Notes under the pieces: generated by a model
What the model was told of the DNA's origin: nothing
Database searches by the model: none
Seen by the model: the letters and a program-made list of their open reading frames with translations, nothing else
Translations under genes and position numbers: made by a program
NCBI GenBank assembly: GCA_037157565.1
Contig: JAZHRO010000024.1
Coordinates: 11,476,501 to 11,540,500, forward strand
Length of the DNA: 64,000 nt
Source: Thalassia testudinum
Taxonomy: Eukaryota; Streptophyta; Magnoliopsida; Alismatales; Hydrocharitaceae
Direction: 5' to 3'
Part shown: in pieces, positions 33,738 to 45,960 of the stretch
How positions within the stretch are numbered: position 1 is the stretch's first letter
Layout of the letters: every line of letters starts with the position of its first letter

Positions 33738-36381
33738 TAGGGGTGCTAATTGAATTGAATGAACTCGAGCATATGTATGTTCGAGTTCGAGTTCGATAAA
33801 ATATTCAATGTTCGAGTTTGTTAAATGTTCTATTACGAATGTTCGAGTTTGGTTCGATAATGAAACTGAACGTTCGAGTTCGGTTCATTATTGGTTCGTT
33901 TGCTTTGTTTGAACAAATATGTTCAATTAAGTTCAATAATATATTCAATAACAATATACTAACAGTTCGTTCGATAATAATTTGTTCGATAATAGACAAA
34001 TTATCATTCAGAATCAAAATTTTTAATTGACTAAATAGAGCATTTTCTATTTAAATATCTACCATAATCAAAAAACTCTCCAACCATGGGATTGTAAGAA
34101 AAAAGGGTCTGAATATTTTGGAAGGCACAAATTAACACATAAGGTGTGTTAAATATGACGTTCTAGTTACTCCATTCAAATTATGTTTGCAGAAATTATC
34201 ACGTGATACCATGTGCCTTTTCTTTTTAAGCACACTCCTCTTTGTAACATCCTTCCTTCTTCATCCCTTCCCTTATCATCTAGCATTTGAAAAGCTTGGC
34301 TACCATCCATTGAATGATTTTGGAACATCATTCATCAACTTACATATATAGGTCATCCATATGAAACAAGAAAAGGCCAAAATATATGAGTATTAGTAGT
34401 TCATGACAAGGGTTGTACAAAGATTATTTATTTTAGATAGAGGAGTATTCAAATTAGTACTCGCATAATAGCTTCAACCTTAAAGAAATAAAAACAAAAT
34501 AACTGCTCTAAGAAATTGCATAAATGTGCAAAAAGAGGCACAAAGCTTGGAAGAAATATTTTTCTTTGCTCCTTGCACTACAACAGAAAAAATAATAGTG
34601 ATTTAGTATTTCAAAAAAAAAAATAACGGTGATTTATCTTAAAGATGTTGGGCGTACAGTGGATTCATAACGAATGTAACGGGAGCATGAAACTAGATAT
34701 TCATAATCCTCATGAAAACACAGCAAAAATATTAGTTTTGAGTGGTAAAAATAAAATCATATCTATGAGAACATGAGAGATAGCTCATGAAATGTCTAAG
34801 AGATGAAGGATATATCACAATGCCAGATGTGAGAGGCTTCTTGTTTGCTAGGACAATGCAACAACTGAGACAGACAAGATAGAGCCACAGTCTCAGAACT
34901 AGCAGAACAGTCAACAATAGTTAGACCTAAGGAAATATGCAATAAAAAGTTTTAAAATAAATAATTCTATGGTGACACTAGTAAGAAATTCATATCAATT
35001 GCATAAATGTCCTTGAACTAAGCCCTGCTAAAAATAAACAATGTGGCATAATTTCACAAAGAATGCCACTCCGAAGCAAAGTTATGAAGCCAGATAGCAG
35101 GTTTTATGAACTATAGAAATTTTAAAGGGGTTCTACAAATCAAGTGACTGTCCTAGTAAGCTAGCAATATCCAGAAATTGCTTTGATGCTACAGAATCCA
35201 TGAAAATTTGGCAAGGACCTAGAATCAAGCCACAGAAATTTGTGTAAGAATTGAACCATTAGAATCCAATCCATCTCAAGACAAGAGGTAAGGCAACAAA
35301 AAACTTGAATACTTCCAATTAAAAAGTGACAAACTAGGTCTAAAAGTGTTTTTTAGGTTAATGTTTTAGTGGATCCATTGCTGGTCCATTCTTTGAAATA
35401 TGCAGTACAATACCGATCTCGTAAAAGACATTGTTAATGATAACAAATGAAAGAAGAAGCTCGTTCACTGATATCTGTCAAACTTAAGAGAGCGAGGCCA
35501 CGGGGCTTGGTGCCATCTCCATCAGGAAGCTGTTGCTGAGCTCCATCTCGTGGATGTCATCCACCGCCAGTAGAGATTGGCTGTCGCACACCAATCACTC
35601 GAAAATGCAATCGCTGCAGCATAATGATGATGATGTCCCCGCCCACGAGGCCACGGGGCTTGGTTGCCGGTTGGAGTGGAGGGGGAAGGAAGGTGGTTGC
35701 TAGTCGATAGTCAGAGGGCGAAGTAGAGGAGAAGAGAAGAGGCTGGGAGAGGACTCGAGAAGGGAGGAGGCGAGGAGCTTACCTTGAGGATGACGTTGAT
35801 GAGGATGGAGCCACTTAGTCACTGATGGAGGAAGCGGAAAGAGGGGAAAGGCCGGAGGGCAGCAGGCCTACAGCCTATGGATTGCGACGTCGGCGATGCA
35901 GTTAGGGTTTGCTTGGGAAGTGTGGGGCGGTGGGTTAGAGGGTGTGAATCGTGATCGCGAGTCTGAGGCGGTGAGGCTCTAAGCGGGGGAAGGGGATGGG
36001 TTGAGTAACATGAATTGAGGTAAAGTAGGGGAGCGGTCAAGCGGGACTTGGGAGTGGACTCGGGTTGTTTTTTCATTTTTTTTCCTCTTTTGAGGCGGAG
36101 AACGGAGAGAGGAGGGTTACCATTATTAATTTCAAGTAAATTAGTTATTTATATCTATATAAAAGTATATTATATTCACACATATTTTTATCTGTATGTA
36201 TTTTCGAATTCAAATTTTTATCGAACGAATATACACTACGTTCATATTCGGTTCGTTAAGCTAACGAACATAGTTTTAATGTTCATGTTCAGTTCATTTT
36301 TATTTGAACAAACTTTTATTGAATATTTTTTCGAACGTATTCAAGTCGAATTCGAACTATTCAGTTCGATTAGTAGCCTTA
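33738..36381. mobile_element. Non-autonomous hAT transposon carrying gene-like DNA
   Basis: A 2,644-bp insert has a perfect 8-bp target duplication GTGATGGG (33730-33737 and 36382-36389), the length expected for hAT. The termini are imperfect inverted repeats (TAGGGGTGCTAATTGAATTG and, reversed, TAAGGCTACTAATCGAACTG). Subterminal regions are dense in GTTCGA/TCGAAC motifs, likely transposase binding sites. No transposase frame is seen. The interior is AT-rich except for a GC-rich island at about 35470-36050 that looks like plant gene sequence. Confidence 0.88.
35470..36050 (-). pseudogene. Possible captured host-gene fragments inside the hAT element
   Basis: On the minus strand a leader-like stretch with AAACCCTAAC (about 35905) runs into CATCCTCAAG|GTAAGC, a good splice donor near 35783. 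A later open segment (about 35590 down to 35487) translates to DSQSLLAVDDIHEMELSN and ends SPVASLS before a stop. A 21-base piece GGCCACGGGGCTTGG-containing segment occurs twice (35497 and 35650). I do not recognise the source gene. The composition and signals suggest acquired exon and 5' UTR sequence rather than transposon DNA. Confidence 0.35.
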
Positions 36382-37310
36382 GTGATGGGAATTGTGCGGA
36401 TCTTAAGTGAAATATTTTCTAGAGATCTCATGCAACGATGCGAGGAATCTTGGATGGAATAGATTTTAGGGATTCTGGCATTGGGAAACGTGTGATCCTA
36501 AGAGGAATAGTTGCCAGGGATCACAAGCAGCGGGAAGTTACTCCTGCTGAATTTTTTGGACTAGATATTCAGGAATGTCTTGAGTTGAATAGTTTTAAGG
36601 GACTTTAAGTATAGTCAACGTTTTGGCCATCGGAGTAGGTGTGCCTTCTCTGGTGGGCATGACTAGTTTAATCTTTCCTCTAGCCAAGGATGGGTTAGGG
36701 TACAAGTGTACCATTGAAAAGGACACATTGAGATCTCTTTTGGTACGAAGGGTTGATTAGTCACTCTAGGGATTGGAGTGGCGGATAACAGGATCTTGGA
36801 TTGTTAGGATAATTGCATTAGAATGTGTGGCATTAATCAAGGGATTGATTGTGGGCTAGGACCATGGTGGTTGGTCAGGTTAACTCGGGTTAGGGTCAAA
36901 ACCTAGGGTTTTGAGTCTAGGCTAGGGATTTAGCCAATTAGCGAAACTGTACATTACTTTATTTTTATTGAATTACAGTAATTGCTTATTCCCTATTGAG
37001 CCGATTGGCTCATTCTTACTTTATGACCTAATTTCAGGTGTTGTTGTCGTGTGTCGTTAACGTGTGGGATTTCGACGTAGTGCAGGATTCGTTGCGTGCT
37101 ATTGGATAGGTAACATTTAAGCTTTAGTTATGGTTATTTTCTGTTTAATTTGTGCCATACATCTTGTGTTTTCTTCCATTTTGTTGATTAATGAAATGTT
37201 TTGGTAGTTCGACGTTAATACAACTTGAATTACATAAACAATTGCTTTTCTCTATTGCTACCCTTGGAACTTTGACTCTCATTTAAGGGCTTGTGTTTTA
37301 GGGCGTGACA

Positions 37311-40300
37311 GTTTTAATTTATGGCCTTTACACAGTGAACGAAAATTAAAAATTCGATTGGGAAGAAAATAGAACAATGATCAGAAATTAGAATGCACCG
37401 CGCGTTGCAAAATGTATTGGCTAGTGTATTGTGATTTCCAAATGGTGTATTAGATTGCATTTAAATTGTCTCATTTTGTATATGTATTATTTTATACTAT
37501 CATAGAAACATTTAATATTGATTTCTAATGGAAGGACACAAGATGTGGAGGCTGACGACAGGGACGGAATTGAAATCGAACGTACACGCTAAACAATGCG
37601 TAAGAAACATGAAATAAAAGGGAAAAAAAGAAAAGAAATCAGTGAGAGAGAGCCGTAGAGAAGATAGATGAGAGAGAGAGGGCAAGAGAGGCATTGAAAT
37701 TACTGTAGTAGCCGAATGAAAAAAAAAATAGTACACAACAAATGTGCATAGTAACAGGACAATGGCTGTTTGTACTTATTAAAGATTAGTCATGAACATC
37801 CTAAAATATAGCTATCATAAATTTTATAACGTCAAATATATAATTCTTTTTATATTGGTATATTGATATATATTTATTTTAATGTAAGAAGTTAAAAGAT
37901 TGCATTTACTTGCTTTTATTTGACCAGATGATAATACAGATGTGGGTACCTATTTATGTGAACCTGTCAACGACTCGTTTGGATAGTATTGGAGACATCC
38001 ACACGGATGGGTGACCTATTTAATTTGAGTACGCATAAGATTATACCAATCTCGTAATTCTTGATTTTCCTGTCGCATCCCTCGATCCCTTCTCCTCCAA
38101 GGCTCTAGTTCTTCCTCTTGAGCCACAACGACGAGGTATGCGACATGTCTATCAGTTATCAACAGTGGTAGCAATGTGTGTATGCTAAAAGAAATACATG
38201 GAGGAAGAAGTCTATGTTGTAAACAAGCGGATATTTCATTGTATTTATATATTTATAGACAGGTAGTCGGGTCGGGTTTGGGTTATTTAAGCGGGTGGGT
38301 TCGGGTATTCGGGTATGTGGGGTGGGGGGGTTGTGTGTGCGTGGGTATAGAGGGTGCTGGGGAGATGAGTGTGGTAGGGTTTTGTTGACGTGGGGGCGGC
38401 GGGAAAAGGAGCGGTGGTTCGTAGGGGGGATGGATGGCAGCGGGAGAGGTGGATCGGGGAGAGGGGCCGGTGTGACGGTGGTGGGGAACGACGGGCAGCG
38501 GATGGCGAGGTGAGGGCGCTTCGACGGGGGGCGGGGCGGTGGGGACGGTGTAGTGCGAGGGAGAAGGGGTAGAGAAAAGGTTCGAGGACGTCGAGCAGAG
38601 CGAGGCCGGCGGGCGGCGATGAACCCAGACGGTCGTGAATAGAAGCTGAGACGGCAGCAGATCGAGGTTCGACGAGAAGGTCTCGTCTGGCCTTGGATAC
38701 CATGCTAGAAGAGGTAAGTGGTGAAAGAAGTTTGTGCTCGCTCAGCGTGAATGAGCGAAGATTTCATTGTATTTATATATTTCGATTACAAGTGTTTGAG
38801 ATCGAGCATATCTCGAGCTCGCGGATTTTGTGTAACAGAACCAATCCTGGTATCTCGGATTTGGTTACAACGTTTTGAGGACTCTTTCTTCTGCAAGTCG
38901 TTTGAAGTGGTCTGGTCGTTGGAGGAGGACCGAGTCGTTTGGAGAGGATGTTCTGCTAATAGTGCAAAGATTCGATCTTTGATCTTTTGGTCTTGGTGGG
39001 TCATGTTGGTTTGCAAGTGTGGTCTCACCCAACTTGTTGATTCTCTTGATCTTCGCCCCTTCAATCACGTTTTGCTCTCAAGATGGCGTTTGGTTATCTC
39101 TGTTGAGAGGTAACGTGATTTGGAGGTTGTGGAGATGGATGGTATGTCTTGGATGTGGCTGTGAGGGTGATTTGAAATGCGTCCCTGAGGGTCGTTCCTC
39201 GTCTATTGTTATCAATTTTTTGTTTAGTTTGATATCTGGTTTGCCTGAATGCCACGTTGCCATGAAAAAATTGATGGGAAGAATTGCCAATGTTATATTT
39301 GGGTAGAGATGAAGCTCCGTTGTTTTGCATCTTTGAGAGGAGCCTAGGGATTGATGCACCCATGTGTCTATGGGGCCGTTTTGTGTGATTATATTTCAAA
39401 TCTAATGTTGGTTTTGTGTTTTCTGCCACTGCGATTCTTCGTGTGAGTTTTGATGGATGGGGCTTTTATAATAATGATAGAATTATTGAGTGAATTCCTT
39501 CATTTGATGCTAATCTGTTGCTGCCCAAGGTCCCCTTATTTTTACCTTTCTCCATTTTCCCATCAGATGGTTTGTGTTCTATTTTACCAACTAAGCACCC
39601 CGTCCTCTTACCTCCCCTTCTGCTCTCTGATGGAATGTGCCACTGGAACGTGGAAACCACCTATGCCATTCATTGGTATGTGCCACTAAAAAGGGCAGAA
39701 TGTGTCATTTGTGATGAGCTCACATTCTGGCTAAGACTTGTGCTTGGAAGTTTCTCTTGCTATAGAATTCATTCTTGCTTGAAACTCCTCCAGGGATGTC
39801 ATTTGTAATGTCACATTCATGTATGCTGCTTTACTTTGTTTTGCAGTGTTGTTGGTACTGTGATGTAAAATTTTTCTCGTTAAAAACAACAAATGTTTAC
39901 TTGTTATGCTAATTTTACTTTTGAAGAAGCCAAATGATGATTTTTCCTTTAAAAAACTTTTCTTTTTTCTATTTCTGTTATTTATTTATTTTGCGCCAAA
40001 TTTTCGTACATTTCAAATTTTATTTTGTGTTTTCAACACAAATTTATTTTTTCAATTTATATTTGTATTTTTCCATTTTTATGTTTTTTTATTTCGATTT
40101 ATTCTCTAACTTTTTGCATTTTATTTCTTTTTTAGTTGATTTTTACATTTTATTATTTTATTAGTTGATTTATTAGTTGATTTTATTAGTTGATTTATTC
40201 TCTGACTTTATTAGTTGATTTTATTAGTTGATTTATTCTCTGACTTTTTTAATTTTTTATATTTTAAAAATATTTTAAATTTTAATGATTATTTTTTATA

Positions 40301-40359
40301 TTTTTATTATTACCTTTTACACTTCTTTCAATTACAACTCGTGTTTTTAAATTTTAATT
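37311..40359. other. Intergenic DNA with possible Copia LTR remnants
   Basis: No gene confirmed. At 38690-38703 a sequence reading, on the minus strand, ATGGTATCCAAGGCC resembles a Copia primer-binding site, and the sequences just above it (38703-38783) and at 38182-38262 share CATTGTATTTATATATTT and nearby bases. This may be a short decayed Copia-type element on the minus strand. From 39930 to 40340 the DNA is very AT-rich with repeats of TTATTAGTTGATTTATTC (about 40155-40248). Confidence 0.4.
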
Positions 40360-40515
40360 GGGTACCGAAACGAGTACCCATGACCTGGTTTGACAGAGTT
40401 GGGTACTTTATTCTTTGGGTACCTGTTTGAACAGGGCACATCAACACATGACCTGATTAATACTGGGTCTGGTTAGGTTGAGTGGAAATAGGGTCAGTAC
40501 CCAACCCATGAACAT
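40360..40515. mobile_element. Terminal fragment of the hAT family seen at 55196-56416
   Basis: The segment containing GAGTACCCATGACC, TTTGACAGAGTTGG, CTTTGGGTACC and ACCCATGAACA matches, in reverse complement, the left 150 bases of the hAT element at 55196. The AT-rich DNA just before it also resembles that element's AT-rich interior. The other end was not located. Confidence 0.55.
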
Positions 40516-40549
40516 TAGTTTGGCTTCCATCATTTGTCCTTAATTTTAA

Positions 40550-43432
40550 AATATAGTCAAATTTGACAAATTGTGGCTTATGGAGCTAGGGTTCAACGAG
40601 ATGGTCACTCATGAATGGAATGCTGGGTAGATCTCTGTGTTAGCAACTAAGGCTTTTGCGAGTTGATGAGGTTGAGGTCTAAGTTGATCTCCTTTAGAAA
40701 GGAAGTTTGGGATATGGGGAATAAATCTCGTGTGGAGGCTCTTCAGCATGTTGATAGCTTGGACGGACTTGAAGATTCAAGGGATTTGATGTTGTCGAAA
40801 AAGGAGGAGTGACAGAAGATGCGTGGGTGGTTGCTAGGGAGGAGCACAAGAAAGATATGGACAATTTTGATTAAAGGAAGGTGATGCGAATGCTAAGTTT
40901 TTCCATCTTGTTGCGAGCTTGAAATGACATTCAAATTTGAACTCATCAATCGAGGTGAGTGATGAGGTTTTCACAGATAGGTAGCAGATTTGCATGAGCT
41001 CTTAGCTTACATTACTATGACTTTACTAGTAGAAGGTGCTCGACGAATGGGAGTGGTTCGATTTGAATGTTCTTGTACTTGATACAGGTGGCAAGGAGTT
41101 GTTGAGGAGTGACGTGACATAGGAGGTCTTGGTTGCCATTAGGGGCTTCAAGGGGGAAGGTTCACCTTGCTTGGATGGTGTCCCAGTTCTTTTTTATAAG
41201 GGGTTTTGGGATGTGATGCAGGATGATTTTTTAGCTGTGTTGGAAGTTCCTTGTAGGGAATTTTGGTTTTGAGAGATCAAATAGATACTCCTTGTTCTTG
41301 CTGCTTAAGAAGTAGGGTGCAGAGAGGATAGAACACTACCGACGACGCTTTCTAATTTGGTTGATTTGATTATTGTGAAGATCCTTGCAAATAGACTGTG
41401 GGAGGTGCTACCTATCCTTGTTAGCTCTATGCAATATGCTTTCACCAGGTGTAGATTACTTCAAGAGTCCTTCATTTTGGCTAAGGAGGTGTTGACATCT
41501 TGGACCAGGAGGAGGACGAAGAGGTTCTTGTGAAAGGTGGATTTTGCTAAGGCGTAGACTCTGTTTCATGATGATATCTGTGGCAGGTGCTGAGGAAAAA
41601 ATAATTTCCTGAAGAGAGGATTTCTTGGATTTAGTTATTCTATATTCTAGTGAATGGCAGGGCATCAGGTGGTTGGATTCAACCGTAGTAGGGGGTGAGA
41701 CAAGGATGTTGTTAGCTCCTTTATTGTATATTCTAGTAGCTGATATGCTTACAATGATGACCTTCAAGGCCTATTATAAAGGGTTGATTAATGGATTCAC
41801 ATTGGCTTCTGATGCTTGTATGGTGTCCTATAGAGTATGCAAATGATACCTTTTTTTTTTTTGACAGGGGCATGGTAGAGGCGGCTCATTTGGAGTTCTT
41901 GGTGGGACTTTTGGGGAGTTTTCTAGACTTACTAGTAACTATGGTAAGTTCATTTTGGTCTCACTTAATATGTTGGTAGAGGAGACCGAGTCTTGTTCCT
42001 TGGCCCTAAGTACTCCAGTTGGGAGCTTTCCTTTGCTCTACTTGGGCTTTCCTTTGAAACAGAGACAAATTTCTTCTATTGATTAGTTTCCATTGATTGA
42101 AAAGCTTGAAAATAGAATGTCTAGTTGGAGGGGTTGCGTGCTTTCTAAGAGTGGAAGATTGGTGCTTCTTAGGTCAGTTTTGATTGCTATTCAAGTGTTT
42201 ATCATGTTTGTTTTTAAACCCCCGAAGAAGATCTTGAAGAGAATTGATTCTGTCAGGTGAAGATTTTTCTAGAAGGGTGCAAATCATGAAGAAAGGTTTT
42301 TACACCATATTCGATGGGATAGATTTGTAGGCTAATTGCTCAGGGAGGAGTGGGAGTGTTGCATTTATCAAATTTTGGAGATTCTTTTCTCACTAAATGT
42401 GTTGTAAGGCTTTTCTGTAATGATGACACCTTGTGGAGTAAGGTCATGCATGTTGCTTATGGGTGGTCGTTGAATTGGGAGGAGAAAGGGGAGTGGTGCC
42501 ACATGGTGCATTGGGATTTTGGAGCGGTATGATGGTGGTGTTGGAACATGTTAGGCAATTTTTTTAGCCAAAGCTAGGGGATGATCGGACTTTTAGGAAT
42601 ATGATTAGATGAGTAAAGGGAACCTTGCCTCCAGGTTTCCTAGCCTTTATGCTTTGTCTCTAGTTAAGCATATTGTGGTTGATTAGGTTTGGGATGGATA
42701 GATGATTAAAGGAGTTGGGTCTTGGGTGCCCTCTTTTGATGGGGCATTGTCTGACCCTTGGTTTGAGGAGTTGCATGACCTACTTCATGTTCTTGACGCA
42801 TTTGTACCAACAATAGGAACTCCTGATTGCTTGTTGTGGTCCTCTAGTAATTATTCTACTAAGATTTACACGTTGATAAGGGATGTGGTGATTTTGGAAG
42901 ATGGGTACTTGGGTCTTGATTGCTCCATTGTTTAGAAGATGAAGGTGCTCCTCAAGGTTAAGATTTTTATGTAGTTGTTGAGGACAGGAAGGCTACCTAC
43001 CAAGGATTGGGTTAGAAGATGGCTCCCAAATTGTGATACCATATGTCCCCTTTGTGGGGTGGATGATGAAAATGGTGAACATTTTCTAATGAGATGTGAT
43101 TTGGTGAGGGATCCTTTTTCTTGCCTTAGGGTTATTGATGTCATGGAATGTGATTGATGGATGCATGGAGGCTTTTTTGTAATGGGCAACATGTGGATCC
43201 TAGTATTTGGACCAAGTTGGTTGTAGTGTTGTGGGCCTCGTGGCTTCAGTGGAATCGATCCATATTTAAGGGAGAAAGGGTGTGGTTAGAAAATGTAGTG
43301 AGAGTCAATTTTTTTCTTTGATTTTTGAACACAATACCTGTAAATGTGTTCTAACTTTTACTTTTTTAGTGGAATAGAGTGGATGACTATTGATCTCCAA
43401 CATGCATCCTTTGTTTCTTTCAAAAAAAAAAA
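40550..43432 (+). pseudogene. L1-type LINE, ORF2 remnant with poly(A) tail
   Basis: This is a 5'-truncated non-LTR retrotransposon ORF2. In shifting frames one reads the reverse transcriptase segments FKGEGSPCLDGVPVLFYKGF (about 41150), GAERIEHYR and LANRL-type sequence (41330-41400), AFTRCRLLQESFILAKEVL (41440-41490), a GVRQG motif near 41690 and the catalytic YxDD region, here YANDT (about 41832). Then come PLLYLGFPLKQRQ (42030), MSSWRG (42117) and the C-terminal zinc-binding domain. An 11-base A run at 43422-43432 marks the 3' end. The many stops and the Asp-to-Asn change show it is dead. The exact 5' end and target duplication were not found. Confidence 0.85.
42975..43157 (+). pseudogene. 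LINE C-terminal zinc-binding (zf-RVT) domain
   Basis: LRTGRLPTKDWVRRWLPNC followed by CPLCGVDDENGEHFLMRC is the zf-RVT module found at the C terminus of plant L1 ORF2 proteins, with its Cys/His ligands intact. Confidence 0.88.
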
Positions 43433-44284
43433 GTCTACTTTAGGGATTTCCATCCTACACATTTGATGATGACAATTGCCGGACTTTTAAGAAAATTGTG
43501 GAATTTGGGTTAATGGAAAAGGACTTTGGTGTAAGATATCCTTAGATCTTTGAGTCAAATTTGACAATTCCTCATGAAACATGATCATCTAAGTAAAAAT
43601 AAAGAAAACAACTCTAGTATTTAGCAAGAAACCATTTTCTAATAGATATATTTATTATCAATTAGATCTCGATCCAACCTGGTTTGACCTGGTTGGACCA
43701 ATGCAAATCAAATCGAAACTTGGTTGGTTTGATGGTTTTGGATTCTTTAAATGATAATGTCATCACCGGTTCAATTGATTTGAACTGTAGGTTGAACCAC
43801 TACAAATTAAAACCAGAGCTTGGCAATTTGATAGCAGGTTTGAGTTTTAAATCATGTTCTGATCTTGCGACCCCCCTCCCACTGCTGCTAACTAGTGAGA
43901 CCACCCTTACCATTCCCACACTTCTATTATCTTCGTCCTTTACAATATGTATCTCTTGCTTCATCTCTCTCCCGTCAGCACAAATTCCAAAGTTTTACTG
44001 TCTTACATTGGTTATTTCCAATGCGATAAACCTAAAGCTCAAAGAAGTGGCTAAAAAGCCCTCCCTTGCATACTTCCTCTTGGATATGTAGTGAAACAAT
44101 AGCCTTGCTGTGCTCTGATATCTAATTTAACTTGTCATTTTTCTTTTTTTCTAGTAAGTTTTGCTCATGTACCTGTCGGTTCCTCGTGTCACCGGTATTC
44201 CCTCAGCAGCATTTGTGGATATCAGCTTGGTCATAATATTTAGAAAATCCATCATTTATGTTGATAAGTTTAAGGGAACCGATG
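43433..44284. other. Intergenic DNA
   Basis: No gene confirmed. The open frame at 43684-44091 (about 135 residues) matches no family I recognise. Its left part repeats the phrase TGGTTGGACC/TTGGTTGGTTTGATGG, which suggests TE-derived sequence. Confidence 0.4.
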
Positions 44285-44289
44285 CAAAT

Positions 44290-44755
44290 TGTCAAGAATG
44301 ATGCAATCCATGGAGCGTAGAGGTTCCTAGGCGTGGGATTGTTCCACGTTGGAACAGGGAGATAGACCGTAGCAGCCACCGGCTGCTTGTGGTGGCCGAT
44401 GATGTTGGCTGACAGCTATTGTGGTGGCCTATTGAGAGAGAGAGGGAGAGGAGTTGGAGATGTTGGAAATATTATTTCATTAACTTAAAAACAAATACAA
44501 CAGGAAGGCTCTCTTTATAGGAGAGAACATATCCTCTAAAACAAGAAACTAATCTTATCTCCTAAATAAGGAAGAATAAATCTCAAACAAAATAAAATCC
44601 TTCAAACAACTTTCCTAAAAATCAACTTAACAAATAAATAGACTTGTAAATCAAGCAAAGGGCAAAACCCTAGGACTTTAGGACTCACAACCGGTGGCCC
44701 TAGTGGCCTCTTGATTTGCCACGTGGCACTACATGTATCCTCTTTATTCCCAACA
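44290..44755 (-). mobile_element. 3' LTR of the compact Copia-type element
   Basis: 466 bases, ends TGTCAAGAATG and TATTCCCAACA (plus strand); colinear with 45502-45955. Confidence 0.9.
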
Positions 44756-44848
44756 CTCCTCAAGTCGAGGCCAAGAGGATGATGACTTGGTCTCCAAACT
44801 TGTAAGGCTAGATGCCTTACTACTCTTCTTCTTCGAGTTCTGTGCTCT

Positions 44849-45386
44849 TCACTTTGTTTTGGAATAAGCCACGGTGTAGCCTTTTGGAACCTCTAAAGTC
44901 GTTGCGTCTATGGTAACCTCAATAGTTGTTGTGACGATTGCCTTTGCCATCATTTCAAGATCAACTGATGTGAAAGAAACCACATGTGAGGTGTCAGTAG
45001 CCTTACGTGGTGGTCTTTTCACCTTGTCTGGATCTTTAGGAAATGAACTTTTTGGATTAATCATAGTCTTTTCGCAACCTGGGAAGTCGTTGCTTCTTTT
45101 AGCAACCTCGAAAGTCATGTGGACTGTGGTGTCCTTTTCTTGGAGTGATCAATTGATGTGTGATCCCATACATAATATTTAACATTCTTTTCTCTGGGAA
45201 AATCTCCTCTTTTGAAAGAGAGTAAAAAATCGAATATAAAGTGTCAATTGAAAAGATAGGAGGATCGCAAACTGAATAACTTGATGGATCTCCTCTACTC
45301 TTTTCTGGGTCTCGAACTCTGCCCTCTTTGTTGACAATGTGGCATCGATAGCCATGGCTGCGGTATCCGTCATCTTCTTCGATCAA
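44849..45386 (-). CDS. Unidentified reading frames in the interior of the compact LTR element
   Basis: Two overlapping minus-strand frames, 45386-45099 (95 residues) and 45118-44849 (89 residues), together could make one Lys/Thr-rich protein with a frameshift at about 45105. One contains AKAIVTTTIEVTIDATTLEVP. No zinc knuckle, protease or polymerase motif is visible. This could be a residual gag fragment, captured host sequence, or chance; I do not recognise it. Confidence 0.25.
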
Positions 45387-45501
45387 TGGTTATTCTATTT
45401 CGCGTAAGGCACTGGTGAGGACTTGTCGGAGATGAGGAATCACACGTGTGTGGCCTAAGAACATGCATGTTGATGAGCCTAGACCGTAGGCTCTAATACC
45501 A

Positions 45502-45955
45502 TGTCAAGAATGGCATAATGTGTGGAGCGTGGAGGCTCCTAGGCGTGGGAAAAATTGCCCACGTGGGATTGTTCCACGTTGGAACATGGAGAGAGAGAGC
45601 AGCAGCAGCAGCAACTTGCTTGTGGTGGCCGATGATGGCGGCCGGCGGCTATTGAGAGAGAGAGAGAGAGGGAGAGGAGTTGGAGATGTTGGAAATTTTA
45701 TTTCATTAACTTAAAAACAAATACAATAGGAATACTCTTTTTTATAGAAGAGAGAACATGTCCTCTAAAATAAGAAACTAATCTTATCTCCTTAATAAGG
45801 GAGGACAAATATTAAACAAAATAAAATTTTCTAAAAATCAACTTAACAAATAAATAAACTTGCAAACCAAGCAAAGGATCAAACCCTAGGACTCTCAACT
45901 GGTGGCCCTAGTGGTCTCCTGATCTTCTACCACATGGCCTCTTTTATTCCCAACA
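45502..45955 (-). mobile_element. 5' LTR of the compact Copia-type element
   Basis: 454 bases; next to the primer binding site at 45491-45501; same ends as the other LTR. Confidence 0.9.
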
Positions 45956-45960
45956 CAAAT

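Larger units (their letters stand above)
32682..37310 (+). mobile_element. LTR-like region of an unidentified element, split by a hAT insertion
   Basis: It holds a degenerate tandem repeat of about 47 bases built on GATCCTAAGTGGAATAG, with at least five copies at 33648-33729 and 36390-36600 on either side of the hAT element. Near the right end, TGAGCCGATTGGCTCATTC and a terminus GGGCGTGACA at 37310 resemble Ty3/gypsy LTR ends. The left end and a target duplication were not found. No coding domains are present. Confidence 0.35.
44290..45955 (-). mobile_element. Compact Copia-type LTR element without pol (LARD/TRIM-like)
   Basis: Two direct LTRs, 44290-44755 and 45502-45955, flank a 746-bp interior, and a perfect 5-bp target duplication CAAAT flanks the whole (44285-44289 and 45956-45960). 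Both LTRs read TGTCAAGAATG to CCCAACA on the plus strand. Orientation is minus: the primer binding site TGGTATTAGAG (45491-45501, minus) adjoins the higher-coordinate LTR, and a purine-rich TTGAGGAG adjoins the other. The interior has no gag, RT or integrase. The LTRs contain a GA microsatellite and a WRKY-like GTTGGAACA/TTGTTCCACG inverted pair. Confidence 0.92.

Noticed and set aside
38287..38703. 138-codon minus-strand frame rich in Pro, Ser and Arg
   Set aside because: Low-complexity GC-rich sequence with opposing frames on the plus strand; possibly leader of a Copia-like fragment rather than a gene.
39906..40430. Phe/Leu-rich frames resembling membrane proteins
   Set aside because: Translations of TTTTATT-rich low-complexity DNA.
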